DNA of 64,000 nt from Phoronis australis. Lineage: Eukaryota; Phoronida; Phoronidae. Location of the stretch: assembly GCA_002633005.1 (NCBI GenBank), contig NMRA01000112.1, forward strand, positions 389,195 to 453,194, in the 5' to 3' direction. Under the pieces are notes generated by a model that did no database searches, had not been told where the DNA came from, and worked only from the letters and a program-made list of their open reading frames with translations. The position numbers and the translations under genes are program-made. Below are positions 1-11,514 of the stretch, piece by piece. The first letter of the stretch is position 1; the number at the start of each line of letters is the position of its first letter.

Positions 1-2088
1 AAGTGATGGTTGCGGCTTAGCATACCTTCCCACATCCGAGAAGGCAGTCACAAGACGGAAACCACCGTTAAGTTTCTTAATCAAAAAGGACGGGTTGAGA
101 TACTCGACTTTCACTCCAACGTCTTCTGGTCGCACAAACACTCCTAGGGCCTCGAGTTCGTGGAACTTTTGCTGAAGTTCGTTGAGCTTCGATGGCGAGT
201 ACAAAGGGAGACGACCCTTACGCTGAGGTGGTTGAGTAGGGCCCATGTTAACGGACCCCTTGAAAGGGCCGGCTGCGCCATTGTATCCGGGAAATGTCGG
301 AGAAAACATGGAAGCAAAATGCTCGTGGAGGCGTTCAAATGCTTCACGTGTGGCTTTAGGTAAGATGCCATCAGGATCCACAGAAGCGTATCTTTGGTGT
401 TCAATCTTCTGTTCAGGTGGGGTCATAGGCTGGGAGTCAGCTTTGGGCTCAGGTGCAAAAACGTGATGGATCTGACAAAACTGCTCTTCTTTACGGAGGA
501 ATTTGGGATCAGACGAGTCGTTGATGATGCTGATCTTACCGCCATTAGGTTTCAAGATCTGAGGTTGTGGCCACAACCCTTTGGCACTGCACCGACGAGC
601 ACTCGGTGAATCGGATCTGGGCTCAATGGCAATTTCGTAATCTTGACCAACTAGTTCGGCAGGCACATCAAGGTCAAGGGTTTCTCCTGGCCAAACAACA
701 GTACGCTGAGGAGGGGAACGCAAGACATGAGTACGACGGACGAGAGTCTGCTTTGGTCGTGGCTGAGTATGGTTGTAAAGGTACACACTGTCATCACCAA
801 CTCTGACCTCTTTCTTGATTGGTCGAACAGAGATATCATTCTTCACCATGAACGGGGTGGCTGCGAGAACATCGACATCCAACGTCTTGATTACCAATCC
901 CTCAAAGGTAAGAGTGTGGCAGTCACGGGTGAACAAAATCTTGGTTTCACCAATAACGTTAAGGGGGGATACACCATCCGCCTGATATGCAAACTGAGTG
1001 TTGGGGGCAATAACCGCACCAAGGGACTTGGCACAAGACTCACGAATCATGTTGCCTGTGGCACCGCAGTCAAGGGTCAAACGTACACTATGGCCATTAC
1101 AAAAGGCATCGAGAAATGGGGACTGGACAATGTGAACACGATGAACAACTGGGTCCACAGGGGGAGTTACATCAAACAGATCTGTAGAGTCTTCGGGATC
1201 GTCGACCTCAGATGATCGTACCTTCGAGAAGTAACGCTTGTCTTCCGCAGGCAGAAACGGGCACTGGGACAGGTAATGATCGAACTGCGACCGGCGGGCC
1301 TGTTTACAAAGAGCGCAACTCTTGGTTGGTCGACGGCTGGGAAGAGATGGGGTACGACGGGGAGCAGAGGCCGATCTCATGACTTTGGCGTCTTCTAATG
1401 ACTGGAGTTCGTCAAGTAGAGCCTGTAGAGACTGGGAGATGTCAGGTTTGATAGAAGCCAGGGTCTTGGATCTCAGCTCGGGACCATAACGCTGTTGTAC
1501 GAGACGTGGAAGTCCGGGGTTTACGAGGCGGAGCCACGTCAGGACAGCTAGGTTTTCAAGGGTGGGAGACATTTCGTCTTCGTCAGTGATGGGTAACCCA
1601 TGGTGTAGTATAGTATTGTCAGGACCAAGAAGATTGTCCTCAATAAATGCCATAATGCGTTGGTATAAGTCCTCCGGACGCTCATCGGGAAGAAGGCGTA
1701 TTTCAGCAAAGTCCAAAAAGTGTCCACCCGAGGTTTGGAACCCATAGTGAGCACGTATGGTTTGCCAGATAGAGGCAAGCGATGTTGACTGCTTAATGAT
1801 GGTGTTACGTGAAATAACTGGACAAAAATTCGCGATTTGTCCCAACATTAAGTTCAGATGAGTTAGTTTTTGGGCGGCAGTTCGGCGCCGCGCCTCAGGA
1901 ACAGTGTCCGGGTCATTGAACAACCCTCGTAGAGGAACCTTTGCCTTGTCCCAAGTAAAATCGCCTTGCAAAAAGTCAGCAAAGTTAGCGTCCAGCGATA
2001 AAACATAGGTTATATTATGTCTCCAATTGTCGAAGGAGTTTATAGTTTCGGATTTCGTCAGACACCACTGCTTGGGTGCCTTAGCCAT
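1..2088 (-). mobile_element. LTR retrotransposon gag-pol, 5' part (Ty3/Gypsy-like)
   Basis: One reading frame stays open from the ATG at 2088 (in-frame stop four codons upstream) to base 1, giving 696 codons with no stop; it leaves the window inside pol. The first ~250 residues are gag-like. A zinc-knuckle-like motif CALCKQARRSQFDHYLSQC (C-x2-C-x9-H-x4-C) lies near residues 257-275. A retropepsin active site, LTLDCGATGNMI, lies near residue 338. The last residues, with FLIKKLNGGFRLVTAFSDVG, match the start of a reverse transcriptase domain. The element makes a Gag-Pol polyprotein for its own transposition. The open frame suggests a fairly young copy. The Ty3/Gypsy assignment rests on the RT fragment and is less certain than the LTR-element call. 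Confidence 0.88.
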
Positions 2089-2245
2089 GGTTCGTTAAGA
2101 ACACGCTGCCGCCACGCCAGTAAAATGAGAGTAAATGTGTGAACTCAAAATACTTGTGTTTATTTATCGCAAATGGCGAAACCGGAAGAACTAACAAAAA
2201 TAGTCAAACGAATAACTCGCGTAAAATAATAAACCGGAAACCAAT

Positions 2246-2263
2246 AGTGGCGACGAGCCCCCA
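2246..2263 (-). other. Candidate primer binding site (tRNA-Pro type)
   Basis: On the minus strand this site begins TGGGGGCTCGTC, which is complementary to the 3' end of tRNA-Pro over 12 bases; the next bases diverge. It sits about 160 bases upstream of the gag start and abuts the 1-kb repeat at 2264-3267, as expected for a PBS next to a 5' LTR. The second repeat copy is followed by a similar but mutated sequence near 4474-4485. Confidence 0.5.
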
Positions 2264-3267
2264 AAAATTTTAAGGCGTCCGGGTTAAACCGTGGCAGCCG
2301 ACATAGGCGTAGGGCCAGGGACAGTCGAGAAAAGAAAAAGTGCGAAATATGGATAAAAGAGAAAATTCAAGAGAACATTTAACAACTATGCATCAGTGCG
2401 TGGATTACCTTTTGAGTACCCTGGCCAGGACATTGTCGTTAGGGGCTCCGCTTTTGAAGCACAGGTCGGCTAAACGCACTTGAAAACGTGCACGGAATCA
2501 ATCATACATATATTTAGAAAAATCCAGAAATTTTGTAAAGGGAAGCTTTTACGGAGCGTAAACTAGTTAATTTGCTAGCTTTTTAAATTCAATAAGTCAA
2601 TTTGTAAATACAAAATTATATTTTCCAGAGGCCTCTCTCTGGCAAAGGATAACGGAGACAGCTTTCACTTTATTTTTTTTTCTCGAAACTGTATATTACT
2701 TGAGAAAAATTGATGCCCTGACAGATAACATCAATTGCTGAGCATTTCCTGATACTTGAAAATATAGATATTTTCATATTTAGGTGCCCCGGCGTTGAAG
2801 GAGGCCACTGATGACAATATTCGGCTCCGAAATCGAAGAATTGAGGGCCCTGAAATATATTGATGATTTTTGTCTCTGTGGTATAGGTGAGACAGTTTCA
2901 ATTGATCAACCAATTACAACCTCAACCTCGTTTCTTAGTACTAGCTATCAATGTAATGCACAGACTCATGGTTATTTTTCACTTTATCAAGGTATTAACA
3001 GGTAATTTTAGAAATGGTCCAGTTTACTATTTATTTTTGTAAACATTTGCGCATAGTCAGAATTTATTGTCGGAAATTAACGCTTGCGCTAATCCTAACT
3101 TGTTTATATTCGAAGTCTCTACATTACTGTTTACCTTACGTTATTTTGCGTTGTGTGGTATGCTTTCAACTAAAAAATTTAAGAAGTCTGAGTATTACAA
3201 GAATTATTAATGAAATGAATTATAATGTAGAGTATGCTCTAAAGGTATTTTATGTTTCTCAAGGCCC
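2264..3267 (-). repeat. 1-kb repeat copy A, candidate 5' LTR
   Basis: This segment is about 95% or more identical by eye to 4484-5487 in direct orientation. It lies just upstream of the PBS and gag on the minus strand, so it may be the element's 5' LTR. The clean TG...CA termini expected of an LTR are not evident, so this stays an inference. Short open frames inside it have no recognisable domain. Confidence 0.6.
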
Positions 3268-4483
3268 GTTTTCATCCTTATTGATACATAATAAACGACG
3301 GGAAAAAGATTTGCCCATTTCCGCGCATGCGCACTACGGTGCCTTAGCAAAGGTTTTTCCCGGGAAATGTTTTCCCGTGACACCGTGACTATACATAACT
3401 AGAGTATAAAGCACTTTACCAACAGGAGCAATCAACTGCAGCTGTTGTCAGAGGAAGCGGAGCTGCTAACCAACTTTTAAGTGTGTAATTCTTCCTTAAT
3501 GCAATTTTGCTTACTTTTCATTGAATAGCCCTTACATTTTATCAGTTTTAAACTGCTTAGCGTTTTTAAGTTTTAGGGACGTGGCACTGGTGATTAATCT
3601 CTGAGACAGTTTTGCTTAAATTTCAGCCTGAGAGATAAATCTTAATTCTTACCAACTGTTTACGTCACATCATATGTTGATATCTCCATGATAGCAAATA
3701 GCAGCATATCCTTGTTCGTGGATGATTTTATGAGCTCAGCCTTAAAATTGTGTTGGTTAGGATATTAGAAGAAAATAGTCCCTTCAGAAGTCGATGCTCC
3801 CGGAACTTTCCTTTTTGTATGTTTAAATACACACGAAGAAATAGCAAAAAGATGTGGTTATGTTCAGGGGTAGGAGACTAACGCGGATCATGGCTGAGTG
3901 AGTATTTTGAAAAGATTCGGCAACAGATGTTTATTGTTATCGGCCATACTGAAAGCAAAAGCCGGGAATCGAAACCAATTTCAGGATTTACCCTATCTCA
4001 TATGTGGTCATATACTATCAATTAGGATTTTTCCCATCACATACACTGTATGTTGTCAAGGGGACTTTGATTTCAAATGATGTTATCTACTGCAATCTGT
4101 ATACAGATACATGTAGATTGACGAAGTACAGACGTTTTCAATGCGGACCAAAATACCAACAGACGACTAGCTTTACAGTAGAAATATACAAATACTGTCA
4201 AATGTGAGTGAGAGGGAAGTCTCGACGAATCCCAACCAAAGTCAGAAAAATCTGCACAGTTGAAAATTTTGCACTCGATTTGAATACTTGAGGATAGTTT
4301 ACAATATCTTTCACACACAGATTTGGAAGACGTGCTCTAATGAAGCTGACAAGCTGACAACAGATGACGATGAATTTCGGACCAAGTCCACTAGCGCTCT
4401 GCTCCCCTAATGGCAATTTTATTTTTTACGTTTCAGGCCGTAGGAAGCGGGGCTCCGGGGGGCGGGAGGGGGGTACGAGTCCC
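3268..4483. other. Spacer between repeat copies, no gene seen
   Basis: The sequence separating the two 1-kb repeat copies has no recognisable domain or convincing splice-site-bounded exon. A GC-rich tract (4440-4475) precedes copy B. Confidence 0.5.
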
Positions 4484-5487
4484 CAAAAATTTTAAGGCGT
4501 CAGGGTTAAAGCGTGGCAGCCGACATAGGCGTAGGGCCAGGGACAGTCGAGAAAAGAAAAAGTGTGAAATATGGATAAAAGAGAAAATTCAAGAGAACAT
4601 TTAACAACTCTGCATCAGTGCGTGGATTACCTTTTGAGTACCCTGGCCAGGACATTGTCGTTAGGGGCTCCGCTTTTGAAGCACAGGTCGGCTAAACGCA
4701 TTTGAAAACGTGCACGGAATCAATCATACATATATTTCAAAAAATCGAGAAATTTTGTAAAGGGAAGCTTTTACGGAGCGTAAACTAGTTAAGTTGCTAG
4801 ATTTTTAAATTCAATAAGTCAATTTGTAACTACAAAATTATATTTTCCAGAGGCCTCTCTCTGGCAAAGGATAACGGAGACAGCTTTCACTTTATTTTTT
4901 TCTCGAAACTGTATATTACTTGAGAAAAATTGATGCCCTGACGGATAACATCAATTGCTGAGCATTTCCTGATACTTGAAAATATAGATATTTTCATATT
5001 TAGGTGCCCCGGCGTTGAAGGAGGCCACTGGTGACAATATTCGACTCCGAAATCGAAGAATTGAGGGCCCTGAAATATATTGATGATTTGTGTCTCTGTA
5101 GTATAGGTGAGACAGTTTCAATTGATCGACCAATTACAACCTCAACCTCATTTCTTAGTACTAGCTATCAATATGATGCACAGACTCATGGTTATTTTTC
5201 ACTTTATCAAGGTATTAACAGGTAATTTTAGAAATGGTCCAGTTTACTATTTATGTTTGTAAACATTTGCGCATAGTCAGAATTTATTGTCGGAAATTAA
5301 CTGTTGCGCTAATCCTAACTTGTTTATGTTCAAAGTCTCTACATTACAGTTTACCTTACGTTATTTTGCGTTGTGTGGTATGCTTTCAACTAAAAAATTT
5401 AAGAAGTCTGAGTATTACAAGAATTATTAATGAAATGAATTATAATGTAGAGCATGCTCTAAAGGTATTTTATGTTTCTGAAGGCCC
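4484..5487 (-). repeat. 1-kb repeat copy B (solo LTR-like)
   Basis: This is a direct copy of 2264-3267, matching from the ccccaaaaattttaaggcg end to the aaggccc end with scattered substitutions. The flank near 4474-4485 resembles a mutated primer binding site, but no gag or pol follows. It may be a solo LTR or the end of a deleted element. Confidence 0.65.
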
Positions 5488-5491
5488 AAAG

Positions 5492-5750
5492 GCGTAAACT
5501 AGTTAGTTTACTGGATTTTTAAATTCAATAAGTCAATTTGTGAGTGCAAAATTATATTTTTCCAGAGGCCTCTCTCTGGCAAAGGATAACGGAGACAACT
5601 TTCACTTTATTTTTTCTCGAAACTGTATATTACTTGAGAAAAAATGATGACCTGACAGATAACATCAATTGCTGAGCATTTCCTGATACTTGAAAATATA
5701 GATACTTTCATATTTAGGTGCCCTGGCTTTGAAGGAGGCCATTGATGACA
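5492..5750 (-). repeat. 1-kb repeat copy C, partial
   Basis: This segment repeats the portion of copies A and B that starts at gcgtaaactagtta and ends at ggaggccattgatgaca. It corresponds to about 2557-2817 and begins only a few bases after copy B, so the two lie head to tail. Confidence 0.7.
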
Positions 5751-7400
5751 TTCAAGTGGCCACCTTTTTGTGTTTTTATTGTCAAATTCTTAAGGGGCAC
5801 CTCACGGAAAGAAGGCCCAATGTTGGAATGGATTACCTCTATTTTCCTGTTCTTGCGAAATCGTACAATCGGTTTTCATGTTGAAGGAAGTCACTCCCGA
5901 CATCGTTTTGGAACCACACTACTTTGAAATTAACTGTCACTCTTTTTTCCAATCTTAATGATGTTTAGCCTTTCACCTTAAGGTGTCCCATTTCAGACGG
6001 CACCCTCTCTCGGTGGAGCAGTTCGGGGGAATTGTCCCTTTGTCCCTCTATACATGTACATGTAAATCCGACACTGCCAAGTATTCACGAGGGAAGTTGA
6101 GATTCCATCTTCATCAAAAAACACAAAACATTCGTGCACAGCACAGCCATTCCATCCAAAGAACCAAAAATGTTAAAAAAAATAAATTGCCGCCATCGAA
6201 AGTGTGAAATTTTGAAGAACGTGAAGACTACTATTTGTGAATTACACAGTACTATTTCAATTGATTAGTTATAAAATAATGTTACTGTTTCCTGTAGTAT
6301 CACAAGAATAGTACATGTATCTCTTTTGAAGATGGTTACTATGAGTTGTTTGTAAGGAATTTCCACATGTGGAAAACGCTGCTGTCTAGGCTACTATTTG
6401 TGATGACCGTGTATATGTCGAAAGGGGGTATTAAAAAACTCTCGAAATCATAAACAAGGATTTCAGCGTTTTGTTTTGTCAGTGGAGTTCAAGTTGACCT
6501 CGTGAATCGTTATAAGTACCTCAGAAATGAGCAAAAAGACACCTTTTAAAATACGAATGCCCCATCTCCCATATTCTCCCAGTTACCCGTCAAAAGTCTA
6601 CGAGCATGCGGAAATTGCTTATAACATTCCGTTTTTATGAACAAATTCATTGGTTTCTGATTTACTTGTTTATGTATCTACGAAAATCGACAGATTCATA
6701 CATGTAGATGAGTTTTGACAATTAGAAGCTAATTTTGTAAGAATTGATGATGTTTCAGTGAACTTATTTGCAGCCTGAAGTTGGAAAACTCTATAATCCG
6801 ATCCCCAAATAATAGATGATTTTTGCATATCTAAAATAACTTTCAAAGACGTTGATGAAATTCGAACTCACAAGCCGTAGATAGAAAAACTTTTTAAAAT
6901 CCTTAAATAAATAAAATTAAACTCATTGCTTGGAAAGATTGTCTTTGTACTTCCTTGGTGCTTTTAGTTTCCTGTGCTATTGAACAAGGAATTTTTGTTC
7001 TTCAAAACTGAATTGATTGCTTGCCCTGATACGCGTGCACGTCATGACTGGGCGTACCCACATTAAAAATAAGGTGTAACACTGCAATAGGCCCGCGCAG
7101 AATCTCAGTGATCCACGGGAACTCAATTTGAACTCCAGACGTTCAGGAAGAGTGTACTTTTTTGGAACACACTATCCTTTTCCCAAGCCACCAGAAACTC
7201 CTTGACTGTTTGAAGGATATTTGTGAAATGTGGAGATGATAACGGATGACGACGAGTTTCAGGCAGTTTTACTTTTTTACTTTTGCCTCTACCGTATATC
7301 TTTCGAGTTCCTTGATAAATTTTCATGACATTTAGGAAATAGATTCCTATTCAAGAGACAATGGCGCCTTCCTGTTATCGGACTGATCTGATGTGTTCTA
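5751..7400. other. No gene recognised
   Basis: This AT-rich stretch has only short open frames without domains, signal peptides or good splice contexts. No tRNA or other RNA gene was seen. Confidence 0.45.
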
Positions 7401-8890
7401 CGCCACCGAGGTGGCAATTTAAAAATTTGGAGTGTTTTATGACGTCCGCCTTCCTATCGGGCAATCTCTACAAAGGATCGTTATAAAATTGGCAGATGAT
7501 TTCCTAATAAGCAGACCGCAGCTGACACGCATTTTCGGACGAGTGTGACATTTTTTCGTCCACGGCTTCCTAACGTTTTGCATGGACTTCGTGAAATGTG
7601 GCAGATATGTTCCTATGGAGTATCCTTGGTGTTCGTGGATAGATTTTTCTGAAATTTGGCAAATACTGTAGGTTTCTATTAAGGCTACAACTATATCTTT
7701 ACATTTCGGGCAGATTCAGAGTATCTTACACCACCTAGTGGTCATTTTTATGCTTTTGAATTCGTCGTTTAGTTTTAGAGTATGCCTCTTCATTCGCCAA
7801 ATTGCTCAAAGGAGCATTAGGAATCATAGCAGTTGTTTTCCTGATGAGAAGACCATGGCTGACATTACGTTGATTTTTGGATAGATGTGACACATGTGGT
7901 GAACCCTAATGATGACTGCATTTTTATGCCCACGTCTTTGCATCATGTTTGTGAACGTTTTGCATAGATGTATAGCAACGCAAGCCCATGCCCGGACGAC
8001 TCTGACTACCGCTATGCTCCCCAAACTGAGGTCTCGATGTTCTTTTCTGAACTTCGGGCAATGAATTTTCTATTGTGAAGATGACAGCATTTTTTTAATT
8101 TGTGACAGATGTGTTCCGACAGACATGAGCATGACTGGCGTAGATTTTCAGATGGGTCCAACTACTGCGGTGCCCCCTAGTGACATTATTTTCCCATCTG
8201 CGGCTGTATCTACTAAACCCCTTGCAAGGTCACAATTTGTCAAGTCTATTCATTTTCCTATCAAATTCACAACAGATGGACGGATTCCACTACCGCTGTG
8301 CCTCCTCCTAATGACAATGTTTTACGTCTGTCTCTGTTTTGTCGAAGCGTCTTGGGGTATTTTCATGAAAGCTGACATATTATTTTGAAAGAGAGAGTCT
8401 ACAATGCTTTCCCAGTTTCGGGCGGTTTGACTTATTCTGTGCCATCTGATGTCCATTTTATAACAGTAAAACCCATAAGGAGCAAAGCGTTTGCGTTGCA
8501 GTCGTGGGGGCATTTCAACGCCCCGCGTGTGTAATTTGGAAAAGGTTTTTTAAGAATGTGATAATGGCTGCCCACGACTGTTGGACGGTTCTGTCTACCG
8601 TTGTGCCACTTTGTGGTAGTTTTTACGCTGGTGTTTTTGACGCTTTTTCAAGAAATTTGGCAAACACGTTTCTATTAAAACGACTACAGCACTTTGCTAT
8701 TTTGAAATTTATTCAACACATTATGTGCCTTTATGACCATCTTTATTATTATTTTGTCGTCTGCCGCTGTATCGCAAAGTGCTCAGAGGACCATTATGAC
8801 TAACAGACAAGAGCATGACTGCAACGTGGATTTACAGACTGGTCTCACTACTGTGGTGTCCCTTTAGTTACCCGTCTGCTGTATGTGAGT
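7400..8890. repeat. Decayed tandem repeat array
   Basis: A degenerate phrase of the type gtgccccctagtggcatttt recurs near 7410, 7733, 8170, 8302, 8443, 8607, 8720 and 8853, roughly every 110-320 bases. Each is followed by phrases such as acgtctg, tttggcaaa or gaccatggctgac. The units are too diverged to define a consensus by eye. Short open frames here (for example 8125-8388) are probably by-products. Confidence 0.5.
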
Positions 8891-9096
8891 GGAACGTGCA
8901 TGAGCATTCGGTTATTTCAACTACTGCATTTTCTCATTTAATTATTAGAGTTAATTATAAATTACCTTAAGTGGACCACAACGGTAAATTTGTGGTCAAA
9001 AGCGACTCACATTTGCCAAAGATACGCCTACATATCCATAAATAGTTCCATTAAAGAATAACACTGTCGCGTTACCAATCGTGTAAACAAACTAGG

Positions 9097-9168
9097 CACA
9101 AGTAACCTAATTGACCCACCCTTGTGAAATGAACAAGTAACCTAATTGACCCACCTTTGTGAAATGAG
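9097..9168 (+). repeat. Short tandem duplication, two ~36-base units
   Basis: The phrase aagtaacctaattgaccc, followed by acctttgtgaaatga, occurs twice in a row with one or two differences. Confidence 0.85.
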
Positions 9169-9544
9169 TTCAGAGCCTGAGCAAATTGTTCGTCGAAGGT
9201 CCACAAAGAGCATCAAGAGATGGCATTCACTTTCAATAACTCTCATTTCACAGCTAGCGGTTAGTATCCCTCTCTTGAAATTGTAGTTCATCCTATGAAG
9301 AACCATCAAACTGATGTTGTTTTTAAATCTTTATCGCTAACAGTTGAATGAACTATCATTACTTTCCTATTTCCTCAGACTGACTTTATGCAATTGTAGT
9401 TAGCAGTGAATGACAAACTAATTGTTTTATACTGTTTTCGTCTAATTTAGCTATTCTTATCTTTTGTATCTGTCTGCCCTTCTATATAAATATAAATTAT
9501 TACATGGCGAAGTCGTTATCCCTCGTATTTTAGAGCCCGAGTGA

Positions 9545-9602
9545 ATTTTGGAGAATTATCGCCCGAAGGGCGTCAGCCCCGAGAGCGATGATTCTCCAAA
9601 AT
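9545..9602. repeat. Hairpin with 18-base arms
   Basis: The left arm attttggagaattatcgc (9545-9562) and right arm gcgatgattctccaaaat (9585-9602) pair with one mismatch. A small inner hairpin (cgcccgaagggcg) lies in the loop. It abuts the tRNA-like sequence that follows and may be part of the same mobile repeat. Confidence 0.7.
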
Positions 9603-9604
9603 CC

Positions 9605-9668
9605 ACGTGGTCAAGTCGGCGACTCGAAACTTTGATGCCCGGGTTCGAAACCAGCCTCGGTTTCCCGC
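9605..9668 (+). repeat. tRNA-derived SINE-like sequence
   Basis: A box-A-like TGGTCAAGTCGG (9608-9619) is followed about 22 bases later by a box-B-like GGTTCGAAACC (9642-9652), as in an internal pol III promoter. No full tRNA cloverleaf is evident. It lies ~120 bases upstream of the repeat-protein exon. Confidence 0.35.
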
Positions 9669-9790
9669 CAAAATGTTATCTCACCAGTGAGATGACTAAA
9701 TAGGTTATTACACGGTTGTATTTGTCATTCAACGCTAATATTGTTGTATAAAAACTAATAATGTCATCTTATGTGCACTGTACTTTCCAG

Positions 9791-10959
9791 ATCCAGCGCT
9801 CTTACAATGATTGTCATAGATGACAGTACTGGGTATGCGGGCAATGCTGGCACGAACACGGCGAGGTCTACCGAAAAAAAACAAGCAATGGCAAATTATT
9901 TACTTGCTGGTACGACGGCGGCGCTTGTCCATGGTGTCATTATGAAGACTGCGGTTACCGAAGCTAGCATTTTGGCGACCGCTTCCGTAGGTGGTTCTAC
10001 GACGGCGGCTGCCTTAAGTGGGTCTGCGTCGGCGGCAGTCGGAGCTGGTTCTACGACGGGGGCTGTCCTTAGTGGTTCTATGACGGTGACAGTCGGAATT
10101 GGTACCTCGGCGGCGGCTGCAGTAAGTGGTTCTATGACAGCGGCAGTCGGAACTGGTGCCACGGCGACGACCTCGGCGGCGGCTGCAGTAAGTGGTTCTA
10201 TGACAGCGGCAGTCGGAACTGGTGCCACGGCGACGACCTCGGCGGCGGCTGCAGTAAGTGGTTCTATGACAGCGGCAGTCGGAACTGGTGCCACGGCGAC
10301 GACCTCGGCGGCGGCTGCAGTAAGTGGTTCTATGACAGCGGCAGTCGGAACTGGTGCCACGGCGACGACCTCGGCGGCGGCTGCAGTAAGTGGTTCTATG
10401 ACAGCGGCAGTCGGAACTGGTGCCACGGCGACGACCTCGGCGGCGGCTGCAGTAAGTGGTTCTATGACAGCGGCAGTCGGAACTGGTGCCACGGCGACGA
10501 CCTCGGCGGCGGCTGCAGTAAGTGGTTCTATGACAGCGGCAGTCGGAACTGGTGCCACGGCGACGACCTCGGCGGCGGCTGCAGTAAGTGGTTCTATGAC
10601 AGCGGCAGTCGGAACTGGTGCCACGGCGACGACCTCGGCGGCGGCTGCAGTAAGTGGTTCTATGACAGCGGCAGTCGGAACTGGTGCCACGGCGACGACC
10701 TCGGCGGCGGCTGCAGTAAGTGGTTCTATGACAGCGGCAGTCGGAACTGGTGCCACGGCGACGACCTCGGCGGCGGCTGCAGTAAGTGGTTCTATGACAG
10801 CGGCAGTCGGAACTGGTGCCACGGCGACGACCTCGGCGGCGGCTGCAGTAAGTGGTTCTATGACAGTGGCAGTCGGAACTGGTTCCACGACGGGGGCTGT
10901 CGCAACTAGCTCTGCGGCGACAACTGCGGGGGCGGTTGCCACTGAAGGGGCTGTGGCAG
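9791..10959 (+). CDS. Mucin-like repeat protein, repeat exon
   Basis: This exon encodes about 390 residues rich in Ala, Thr, Ser, Gly and Val. I place its start after the acceptor tactttccag (ending 9790), preceded by the branch-like aactaat; the in-frame ATG at 9771 would then be intronic and a signal-peptide exon should lie upstream (not found). The core is eleven 22-residue units containing GSMTAAVGTGATATTSAAAA, flanked by degenerate versions. The exon ends at the donor GGCAG|GTATGT (10959/10960) in phase 1, matching the exon at 13976. Ser/Thr-rich tandem repeats suggest an O-glycosylated, extended ectodomain. No enzymatic domain is visible. A silk- or cuticle-like structural protein is an alternative. 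Confidence 0.62.
10128..10853 (+). repeat. Eleven tandem 66-bp repeats, coding
   Basis: Eleven units with an exact 66-base period and no visible differences between copies run from 10128 to 10853. Because 66 is a multiple of three and the unit is GC-rich with no stops in several frames, long shadow ORFs appear on the minus strand. Near-identity implies recent expansion or homogenisation. There are no spacers, so this is not a CRISPR array. Confidence 0.95.
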
Positions 10960-11514
10960 GTATGTATATTTTTCTGAGTCGCCGATGCTTTCAGAGACAA
11001 TGTCCTATCTCAGTAACCGTATTGTGAGACCGACATTGAGGGGAGTGAAGAGTCCAATTGGATTTTTATTTGTATCTTTTGGCAGCTAAATGCATCTTTA
11101 CACAACTTGGTTATAAAAACATAAGCCGCCAACAAACACAAATATACATACAATTAAAAGCTGGTATAATTTATCAATGCTGCGCCTTGCTCGTGTTCAA
11201 GGAGGCCCTAGTTTTTCGTCTTGTTGAGTATAAAGATTAGAAGAAATTGATATCATCTTTATTGTTTCAATCCACCACTTAAGTTCAGTAGAAGGGATTA
11301 ATATGTAATCGCCTCCACCTTAATATGTAATAAACCTGATCCAGTTGTTTCCAGATTCTCTGTGGAACACTTCTCCCCTTGCTTGTATTTGAGATTTCAT
11401 ATTAAGCAAGACCAACACTACTTAAATTCCCAGAAAGTTCAACAGTCAATCTGAAAGGAACAAACTTAAACTTTTAACAAAAGCCTAATTAAATAAAATG
11501 TGTCTACTCACGTT

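Noticed and set aside
160-1778. Plus- and minus-strand ORFs of 60-162 codons
   Set aside because: All overlap the single 696-codon minus-strand gag-pol frame in other frames.
2731-5497. Paired 60-124 codon ORFs in the repeat copies
   Set aside because: They occur because the DNA is duplicated; they have no domains and lie in candidate LTR sequence.
10128-10853. CRISPR-like array
   Set aside because: The units are contiguous with no unique spacers, lie inside an open frame, and the genome is eukaryotic.
9896-11000. Long minus-strand ORFs of 348 and 328 codons
   Set aside because: They are shadows of the 66-bp repeat, whose length is a multiple of three and which lacks stops in several frames; the plus frame has the splice sites and membrane exon.
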